Positions 56,725-64,000 of a DNA stretch of 64,000 bases are shown piece by piece (within the stretch, counting starts at the first letter, position 1; the number at the start of each line of letters is the position of its first letter). Under the pieces are notes generated by a model. It was not told where the DNA came from, did not search any database, and saw nothing but the letters and a program-made list of their open reading frames with translations. This DNA comes from Spirometra erinaceieuropaei (Eukaryota; Platyhelminthes; Cestoda; Diphyllobothriidea; Diphyllobothriidae). The position numbers and the translations under genes were made by a program. Location of the stretch: the NCBI GenBank assembly GCA_902702965.1, contig CACRXP010000702.1:164660-228659 (forward strand). Reading direction: 5' to 3'.

Positions 56725-57430
56725 ATGTCCGGTAAGTTTCGACTGCGTCGAGTCCCGTTTGATGATCAAAAATTCCCACATAAATTGTCGCAACTGAAGT
56801 GTGTGTATGCGTCTGTCGATGTTAACATGTCCACGACATTTCCCTGTTTGCAAAAACCATACATGCGAATATGCAATTCAGCTTTCGGCAGATTCTCACT
56901 CTATCCAGATAGCAACCCTAAATTCTGAAACGTGATAGGAAGAACAGTTTGGACTGAATGTTGCCAGCACGTGTTGAACAAATACCAGTGAAAACTGGTT
57001 AAAACTGATCCTGTCTACTGATCAGTCCAACTGACTCTGAACGACAGCGAGACTGAGATGTCGCTAAATAATAAACCGACACAACATTCGAGAGAAAATC
57101 TGGTCATTCATGTGCGCGAATGATCAGTATTCAGAGGCATAAAATAAACGTCCCATCAGTGGGGAAGTTTTGAGGTTTAAATTAACTATAACGTAAAAAA
57201 ATGTTCTCTATGCAGCCTCACGTTTACAACTCAGCCAATCATATTTTTCTTCAGACGAACTGCCCATCCAGCAGGCCGAGGTAGACGCCGCTGTGGATCC
57301 CAAGGTCCAGAAGCCAAAGTCGGCGGAGGAGGAACAGGACGCGGCTGTCGAGGAGACCACCGAGGTCGCCGCCAAGGCGACCATCACCTCTGAGCAGGCC
57401 GCAGAGGAGGTCGAACAGGCGCAGGAATAG
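56725..57430 (+). CDS. acidic small protein family, copy F (two exons)
   Basis: Exon 1 is 56725-56731 (ATGTCCG, donor GTAAGT, the strongest donor in the family). The 523-nt intron ends in CAATCATATTTTTCTTCAG. Exon 2 is 57255-57430, one codon shorter than in the other copies, giving 60 residues. The in-frame deletion falls in the variable middle (KSAEEEQDAAVEETTE), which leaves both conserved ends intact. The upstream ORF within the intron (56704-56928) just reads through the donor. Stand-alone copy 4 kb right of the palindrome. Intact promoter, splice sites and AATAAA; function unknown. Confidence 0.8.
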
Positions 57431-57455
57431 GCCCGCCCGTGTAGTCCCCCCTTTG

Positions 57456-57461
57456 AATAAA
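57456..57461 (+). terminator. gene F polyadenylation signal
   Basis: AATAAA 26 nt after the stop, in GTGTAGTCCCCCCTTTGAAT. Confidence 0.75.
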
Positions 57462-58279
57462 TAATGCTTTAGCTTATCTCTTCATCCTTCTCCATTTCAC
57501 TGAAAAGTATTTTTGGCAGGAACATTCGACATGAACTCAATTAGCTAAAGAACCTCCCATTTGGCAGAGAAGCAGTTTAGCAAACGCCGACTGAATTGTA
57601 ATGTGCAATGTGATGTTAATGATCCCAGTTATCTAAGGCTTGCATTGGCTCAAGCGATTAGACGGGAAGCAGGGCTAAGTTTAGGTTCCGTCCCGATTTT
57701 ACATGGAAGAAGAAGCCTATTTTCTCCCATTTGGTTCCACTACTCCCTTGGTCATTTCTGTAGTCCCGCCTGGAATTCTAGAGAACTCTAGTAATATATG
57801 AACGATATGATGTCTTCCTGTAAGTACGCACGGTGTTATGGGAAGTTTTAAATCTGGTACATAATTAACACTTCTGACGCCAACGCAAGGGTCAAAACGG
57901 TATTTGTCCTTGGCTTTTGCAGAAGTATCTAAACATTTTGTGATTGAACAAAAGGTTTCATCGCATTTTTGATTTTTAGTGACAGAAATCTACTGACCAA
58001 CGGGACGGCCAGTTTTGCCGTGTAAATTGTTTCAGTGAGAAAAATTCCGCAAATCAAACTCGCCTGAATCATCTAATCGACCGAGGCGGTCCGTAGGGTT
58101 GTAGACGCTTCAAAATATTCGGCCAAAAGAGGGATGTCCGCGCGAGTGCATCGACTATCATATTCATCAGCGCTCGTCGGACGAAACGAAAAACTCAGAT
58201 TGCGCATCATCTGCAGAGAAGTATGTGTTTACATTCCACCGACAGTTCGACTGCCGTTGCCCTCGTGGAACGGAATGAC
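57462..58279. other. no recognisable gene
   Basis: ORFs at 57561-57791 and 58134-58340 have no known motif. Confidence 0.4.
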
Positions 58280-58665
58280 ACTGGTAGAGGGGTACTCACG
58301 GATCGGTTTTACGGAACTCACTCGTCCCGTTGTGCCTTAGGACTATCTCTCTCGAGCCCAACCAGCAAACGCACAGCGACGCATGATATAGGCAGAATGA
58401 TATTATCGACAACGGGAAGAAAGACTCGAATGGATATTTCTGGATTATTATCCGTCGTCCGCCTGTCTTAAACAACCTCGAAGTGTGAAAAACCTGGAGC
58501 TCGATCTCGCAACCGTTATTTGGGTGTCCAACGCCTCTAACCACTGAGCCACGGGCCCATTGTCCTGTCGGTTGCGAATGGGTATATACAATGGTAGGAG
58601 GGCGCCCACTGATCGTGCTACGGAACTCACTCGCCCCGTTGTGCCTTACGGGCTCTCTCAGCTTT
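58280..58665 (-). repeat. tRNA-Arg-like SINE, dimeric copy
   Basis: The minus-strand head lies around 58555-58490 (GTGGCTCAGTGGTTAGAGGC; B box GATCGAGCTCC). The body runs to 58280, and the terminal phrase is repeated upstream at 58600-58660. Same organisation as the 22.2-kb copy. Confidence 0.7.
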
Positions 58666-59309
58666 ACGATACTTAGGCCGGGAGCATTTCCCCGAAGCAG
58701 GTGTGCGAGTGATCAGGATGCACAATGTTTTAATCGTCTAAAATTCTCCTCTCAGTTTCCGCCACCAAGTTCCATGAACCGGATCACATGCTCTGTATGC
58801 AAATAAACAAAATGATATGATCCGCAAAAATGAGGTGCAATAAGCAACCTATACGCTTAGAAATGTTGCATGAAAATCACGCGGACAGTTATATTGCAGA
58901 CGCAAGAACGAATACGCAGCCCAACGTCCAATGAAGCAGAAAAGTCCACTATTTAAAACTGGGGGGCACGAAATAGGCATCCCGCCCCCTCTATAGGTAA
59001 CCCCGCACAAAATATCAGGGGGTGCCTTCTAGAACTTACCTCTCCCCATCTGGATGTGAGATAAAAGGGCGCTTATAATACTTAAAAACTTGCCCTTCAT
59101 GAATGACTATAGTTACGTTAACAGCCCATTTAAGCCAACGACAGGGTTCCAAATAGTCTTGAAGTTAAGGTTCTTATAGGAAACCGTGGGAAATCGTCCT
59201 CCCCTCCAACTAGTCAAGAGATCATAATGAGTGAATCCGGAAATACCTGTCTACGCCAGACGAAGGATATTGCTACGGTCGTACCTTGTTTGGAATCAAT
59301 CATCAAGGG
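58666..59309. other. no recognisable feature
   Basis: Unassigned; no ORF above 75 codons and no repeat partner noticed. Confidence 0.4.
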
Positions 59310-59530
59310 TGGTGATATGCCTGGGTGCTAGTTCATTTGCTGTGCCATCCGACCGAATGCTCTCTCGCGTCCGGTCTTCTTGACTATGTCTCCTCACCGC
59401 GTCCAGTTGTGGGAGGAGAGAGAGTGCAGTAGATGCCGCGCAAGTCGACTGTCACAAAAAACTAACTGACGCACGAGTCACCGTGCCTGTTCGTACCATG
59501 CTGTGGAGCACATGGTGGACATGGTCGGTC
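59310..59530 (-). repeat. interspersed repeat family R1, copy g (reverse)
   Basis: The reverse complement reads GGAGACATAGTCAAGAAGAC, then CGGACGCGAGAGAG, matching the left half of R1. Confidence 0.5.
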
Positions 59531-59781
59531 ACGACGATGAAACTGTCAATATTTCGGTTAAAATTGTTGACACACTCGACGTCTTAATCCGAGTTAGGTG
59601 TCTACCGGGCACACATCTTCAACAGTTCAGTTGCATGATTTTAAACAATTCCCGATGTTGTATGATTAGGTCGCGATTAATAAGAATTGTTGAATTAAAA
59701 TTCGCTCAGCACTTAGCATCTGACAAAATTATAATGCGATTCAGGCATTCGAGAATGCTTATATTTTGTGCGAAAGCTTAT

Positions 59782-60719
59782 TACAGTGCGTGACCAATCT
59801 CTTGAAATCTTGGCCGAAATTCAGAAATGCGATTTCTACAAGGATGGATTAATTAGGTGGGGTTGTAATACTGAGTACTATGCGACATAATCCTATAGTA
59901 TCTCGCGCTTGCCAGGATTTCGGCTTCTGAATGCACTTCTTTTCAAACTCGTTTAGAAACGACACTCGGTAAAAAAAATGACTACTTATTAGCATGCGTT
60001 TTTCATATTAATATTCGATGGTCTGAAAGATTCGGACATATTTTATAGAAAACGCACATAATAAATATGCATTCTTTTACGGCTTTGACAGAAAATCACA
60101 TTGTCTTTACATTTCACACCAGAAGAAAGCGTATCTTTAGGTGACGAAAAAGTTTCCCAATTCCCGATTAATTTCGAGCCAGCTCAACCGTTGCATTAGC
60201 GTTTAGCGGGTTAAGTCTACAAAGTACATGCTTTCAGCGTAAGAATAATCATATTTTCCTCATGCTTTTGAAAAGATTCAACGTGGAGTTCATGAAATAT
60301 TGTAATGGATGCGGACTTTGCCGCACGTTTCATGAGGAGCATTGGTAAAACGACATGTGCAATGCTGTATGAAAGGAATCGCACAGTCTTCAAAATTTAA
60401 AATTAGAAACTTTTTGAAACCGAAACATAACCTTCCTTCGAGTATAAAGTGTAAAAAAGAGTGATTTTCTACCAAACCTGTTAATGAAAGCTTATTTTGT
60501 GCCTGTTTTCTATCAAAAATATTTAAATTTATTAGACCGTCGAAAATCAGTGTGGAAAATACATGCTATTTAAGTAGCCACGTTTTGCTGAGTGTGGTTT
60601 CGACAGGAAAATGCAGTCAAAATCCAACAATATTACAATCTTACCTAAGTACTCCACCCTCATCAAAAACACATTTCTGAATTTCGGCCAACATTTCTTG
60701 AGATTGGTCACTTACCGTA
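59782..60719. mobile_element. fold-back MITE, copy near 60 kb
   Basis: Left end TACAGTGCGTGACCAATCTC, right end GAGATTGGTCACTTACCGTA. Closest in its ends to the 27.2-kb copy. No transposase. Confidence 0.7.
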
Positions 60720-61548
60720 CCTTCCGTGCATTTAATGCGCTGGTTTTCACGAAATGTTTAAATTAAACCGCTTTTAATGGTACAACTTATGAACGTTCCA
60801 CTTCCAGTTACAGTACACAGAAAATTGTCCAAATTTATTTAAGCGGTTGTGGCAGGCGTAAAAAACTGTTTGGAAAAGTTCGAGCACTTGAAACTCGAGA
60901 AGACCCAGTTGAACTTTTGCAGAGGATGTAAAAGTACATGATTAGGTAATCATAATTTCAAACTACAATGTTACACCTCTTAAAATTGCAAGAGAGAAGA
61001 ATGTAAAATAAGAGTGATTTCCGCTGACGGCGACAATAGTGTGACTTTAAATCATCAGAATAAAAATTTAAATAACAGATAGCCAGTTTTTCATCATGAC
61101 AGGAAATAGAGAGGCATATTTTTATGCAAGATATCCGCTAACTGTGATGTAGCATATGCACATGTCAATATATTTTAAAGCTTGACGATGATTAAGTAGA
61201 TAATTTTGTTAACGAGTTCTTTGTATTTGGTTAACATAATTCTAATCGCCATGTTGGACGTAACCGCTCGAATTAAAAACCACTGCAGCGTTTTGCACGG
61301 AGATCAGCATTGGCGAACCTCTTGCCTGACAATTTACAACCAAAAATACGTTATTTAAAATGGAACATTGATAAATCAGCTTGCATTACCACCGTACTGC
61401 CTGTGCGAACTGGCGGTTTCTATCATAAATATGCGAAGTTATAAGAGGGCAGAAGTCAGGACAGACACACATCCTCAACCATCAGATATCACGACACAGT
61501 GACTTGCAATCAATGATCAAGTTGAACTTCTGACCAAAATAGGGAACA
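60720..61548. other. unassigned, with possible decayed promoter at 61400-61475
   Basis: ATTACCACCGTACTGCC and TTATAAGAGGGCAG, then ACATCCTCAACCATCAG, loosely follow the order of the small-gene promoter, TATA box and leader. The expected ATGTCNGGT is replaced by ATATCACGA, so no exon 1 is supported. Confidence 0.3.
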
Positions 61549-61878
61549 ATGGATTGGGTATTTCCAACTTCCATGCTGCATTCCGATTGTTTTAATGCAG
61601 ACTATTTAACTCCTGTGAATTCATTGCAGCCGGAACAACTAATAAGTAGTAGTTCCCTGATTAAGTACGCGCGGCCATATACTGGAGTCCCAAACCGAAT
61701 AGCTGAAGCCGCCTTGGTGGAAAGATCCCTGGGCGAAGTCGTGGTTTCAAATAAATCACCACAACAGAATCCTGAACATGAAGGTGCGGTAGAAGTTACA
61801 GAGAAAGCAATACGTCACAATCATCTAGTTGAATTAGATGGTGTTAAAAACAGGGCAGATTGCAGCTCTGCATTCTGA
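61549..61878 (+). CDS. uncertain 109-codon ORF
   Basis: The longest isolated plus-strand ORF in this stretch. The translation contains IAEAALVERSLGEVVVSN and HEGAVEVTEKAIRHNH and is moderately acidic in its second half. It shows no known domain, signal peptide or membrane segment. It sits 75-150 nt downstream of a possible decayed small-gene promoter and upstream of orphan exon 1 G, so it could be a diverged exon. No splice signals or second copy support that; chance is equally likely. Confidence 0.25.
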   Translation: MDWVFPTSMLHSDCFNADYLTPVNSLQPEQLISSSSLIKYARPYTGVPNRIAEAALVERSLGEVVVSNKSPQQNPEHEGAVEVTEKAIRHNHLVELDGVKNRADCSSAF

Positions 61879-62190
61879 GTTTTCTGTTTTGAACAAGTGT
61901 CGATTTCCAACTTCAAGATATTGCTCCATTCCTAAAAAAATGCGGACGAGGATTAGACTGCTACCACAACGATTTTGTGCGTGTAAATAAGACTACCAGG
62001 ATCCCGCTTATCGTGACACTGTCCCGCCAAATGCAGACCCACAGGATGTTTACCTGTTGACCGGACCGTTTGTGCCAAAATGGCAGAAAATTCAACCTTC
62101 CTCAGAAACCACTAACTACAACAGGGGACCAGTTAGGGCTTTAGACGTTGTCGCTGATTACTCCATCACCCTAAATCATCTAGTTGGTAT
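61879..62190. other. no recognisable feature
   Basis: Unassigned sequence upstream of promoter G. Confidence 0.4.
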
Positions 62191-62270
62191 GTTGTTTAGT
62201 AGCAAGCATGTAGCTGGAATGATCACGACATAACATAACGTAAACATACCTCAATGTGACCGATATAAAG
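62191..62270 (+). promoter_or_regulatory. gene G proximal promoter
   Basis: GTTGTTTAGTAGCAAGCATG, AACGTAAACATACCTC and TATAAAGAGG. TATAAAG is at 62264-62270, 67 nt before an ATGTCCG. Confidence 0.6.
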
Positions 62271-62330
62271 AGGCCAAGCCAGTGGATCTATCTTTGAAAA
62301 CAAGTCTCCTTCCCAGTTACAATCTTTAAA

Positions 62331-62337
62331 ATGTCCG
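62331..62337 (+). pseudogene. orphan exon 1 of the small gene family, copy G
   Basis: ATGTCCG followed by donor-like GTGCGT, at the family's exact spacing from TATA. The leader ACAATCTTTAAA is less conserved. I found no exon 2 (no ACGAACTKCCCATCC) up to 64000. A Penelope-like element occupies 62759-63480, so exon 2 may have been displaced beyond the window or lost. Confidence 0.5.
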
Positions 62338-62758
62338 GTGCGTTTCCGTTCTCTGTTGATTGTGTAAACACAGAAAAGCTATTGTACATAATTTGTGATC
62401 TCTCTTGACGTCCAATCCCATATCATGCTATGAAACAACACTAAATTAATTGCCATTAGATAAGATTTACGCATCTTTCGAAATTCCAAATTCCCCGGAG
62501 TTTTGACGTTCACAGAGACTGCGAGTAGAAAGGCCTTTAAAAGATATATATTTTTTTTAATGTTACCTGAAGTCCCATTTGGGCAGGTCAGAAACATTCT
62601 AATTTGTTCTGTTGTATACGCACCAAAGGCAGCAAATTTGGCAAACCGAACTGGCGATACTGGCGAGTACCGGTGGTAGCTGCCAAATACTCACCCTGAC
62701 CATGCCTACTCGTGGATACGACACACTTTAAGTCTTGGCGATAACATATTTATTATAA
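62338..62758. other. intron-like sequence of copy G
   Basis: No exon 2 or mobile element recognised; AT-rich. Confidence 0.35.
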
Positions 62759-63480
62759 GTGAAGAAGAAGAGTCGAACACTGGAAAACTTTGTTTATTGT
62801 CCTGAGCTGTCAGGCTCGTACAGGGGTCCATCTTCAGAGGTAGTAGCAGTAACAGAAAAAACGGCAGTTTTAAGGCATGTTGGCCAATCATCAACCGACG
62901 GCGCAAGACTGGAGGTGAATACTCAGGGCTCTATACGCCGGCGCCAGATCGATAAATCGATTGACAGAGTTCTCATCCGAAGCCCAGGCTACAATCAATT
63001 CTCGGCCTGTTTTGTTTCCTGCGTGGACGACTATTTTGGTGGCTGCGAAGTTAAACTCGTGACCCATTTCGAAGATGTGGGCTGCCACTTGTGATAATGC
63101 GTCGCCTCGTCGCACAGTCAACTTATGTTCGTGTATGCGCGATCCGAGCATGCGCCCAGTCTGTCCTGTGTAGCTACAAGGACAAATTTGACACGGAATG
63201 CAATACACTACTCCAGATTGCTCTTCAGACTTTAACCGGTCTTTGATTTTCATGACCCTATTGCGCATGGTGGCTTTGGGGCGGTGTGCAATTCCAACAC
63301 CTAGCTCCGCCGAAGTGCGCGGGCTCGCTTCTGATGCACCCGTGATATATGGTAGAGAAAGCCATATTGTCGGTGGTGTTAATGTTCGAGTTATCTGATG
63401 GCGATTGCGTAGGCAGCGACTTATGAATGCTCTCGCATAGCTATTTCGCACGCACTTTAATTCTTGACGATAACACATTT
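62759..63480 (-). pseudogene. 5'-truncated Penelope-like element with open endonuclease domain
   Basis: A 195-codon open frame (63478-62891) holds the connector and GIY-YIG domain: GVVYCIPCQICPCSYTGQTG, GSRIHEHKLTVRRGDALSQV, then ELIVAWASDENSVNRFIDL. GIY and YIG appear as GVVY and YTG, and the Cys residues of the domain are kept. No RT lies upstream (stops just above 63478), so the element is 5'-truncated. The 3' region to 62759 ends in the AATAAA-containing terminal phrase shared with 1413-1551. The frame is intact, so this is the youngest Penelope-like copy here, but it cannot transpose alone. Confidence 0.85.
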
Positions 63481-63902
63481 GTTACAGATTGTAATACATA
63501 CTTAATGGATCTATTAGGAATCCTGTTCGTACATATACACTAATGACCAGTGCTCAGGGACTAACATAAAATATATTCGTTGACAAATGTTCAGGGTTTG
63601 TGCTAGCCTTGAATCCGCCGTTCCTGTTGTCATTGTCTAGGAGCCAAATACCTCACCAACCTACATGGGTGACGATACCTCCGACAGTTAGCAACTCGAC
63701 TTTATGTGATTAACGTGGGAGCTGATAATTTTTACCGGCACGAGGGCGCATAACAACTGCACGACGACTGTACGCTGCAACACGTAGTCTGTCTGACCGT
63801 GATTCACTCGGGAGCTACCAAATTTGGCAGGTATTTAGCGGCCTAGAAACTACGTCGTATAAATATTGCAACACCCGCGGAATCCACCACAAATATCTGA
63901 CA
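63481..63902. other. no recognisable feature
   Basis: Unassigned; short ORFs only. Confidence 0.4.
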
Positions 63903-63980
63903 TTGTCTCTGATGATGGATTCGGGTGATAATCTGGGACATCAGGCTAGTATTGCTCTCGTTCCAGCAATTGCGTCTCTT
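63903..63980 (+). ncRNA. hammerhead-like motif, second type, mutated
   Basis: TTGTCTCTGATGATGGATTC keeps CUGAUGA, but the second box reads TGGGACATC instead of TGAAACGTC. It aligns with 14410-14490, including GTTCCAGCAATTGCGTC downstream. Confidence 0.35.
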
Positions 63981-64000
63981 CTTCGAAACCACTCTTCTTA

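Noticed and set aside
1..64000. CRISPR arrays, bacterial operons, riboswitches or prophage
   Set aside because: No regularly spaced short repeats, no ribosome binding sites and no bacterial gene families; all supported signals are eukaryotic.

Overview
The window looks like nuclear DNA of an animal with a repeat-choked genome, most likely a parasitic flatworm and probably a tapeworm. This is inferred from the signals present, not from a species-diagnostic gene. It shows no operons or ribosome binding sites. It does show GT-AG introns, TATA boxes at fixed distances, AATAAA signals, several decayed Penelope-like retroelements with GIY-YIG endonuclease domains, a dead LINE reverse transcriptase, tRNA-derived SINEs and many fold-back elements. 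The only convincing cellular genes belong to one small multicopy family.

That family is the main result. Six complete copies (A to F) of a two-exon gene lie between 17.7 and 57.5 kb. Each has a 7-nt coding exon 1 (ATGTCNG) followed by GT, a phase-1 intron of 319 to 1428 nt, a 176 or 179-nt exon 2, a stop, and AATAAA 25 to 34 nt later. The predicted product is 60 or 61 residues, very acidic, and has no Cys, Trp, Tyr or Phe. It has no signal peptide or membrane segment, and I recognise no family. All six copies are open. A conserved proximal promoter of about 80 bp ends in a TATA box 64 to 67 nt before each ATG. A seventh promoter plus exon 1 (G, 62.3 kb) has no exon 2 in the window.

Layout. 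0-1 kb: a 374-bp tandem repeat and a SINE. 1.4-3.7 kb: a Penelope-like terminal hairpin and a decayed Penelope-like element on the minus strand. 3.7-6.6 kb: interspersed repeats and a block shared with the palindrome arms. 7.4-8.8 kb: a second Penelope-like element, with a mutated catalytic motif. 8.8-17.6 kb: uncharacterised sequence, a dead LINE RT at 12.9-13.4 kb, hammerhead-like motifs and tRNA-derived SINEs. 17.7-18.6 kb: gene A. 18.7-27 kb: repeats. 27.2-28.1 kb: a fold-back MITE with TA ends.

28.84-52.55 kb is one giant imperfect palindrome with arms of about 11.9 kb. The left arm carries genes B and C (plus strand); the right arm carries E and D (minus strand). In the innermost 3.08 kb of each arm I found no mismatch in the segments compared. 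The 1.45-kb centre holds two convergent, clearly diverged Penelope-like fragments. Each arm also holds orphan, degenerate copies of the gene promoter, a 1-kb MITE inside the intron of C or D, and shared repeat blocks. 53.6-64 kb: another MITE, a Penelope-like element of a different type, gene F, a SINE, a MITE, an uncertain ORF, orphan gene G, and a 5'-truncated Penelope-like element with an open endonuclease domain.

How it fits together: the small genes appear to have spread by inverted and tandem duplication in a region rich in retroelements. Their coding exons stay open while introns and surroundings decay. Exon 2 appears to have been homogenised within each arm, because B resembles C and D resembles E, although the flanks pair B with E and C with D.
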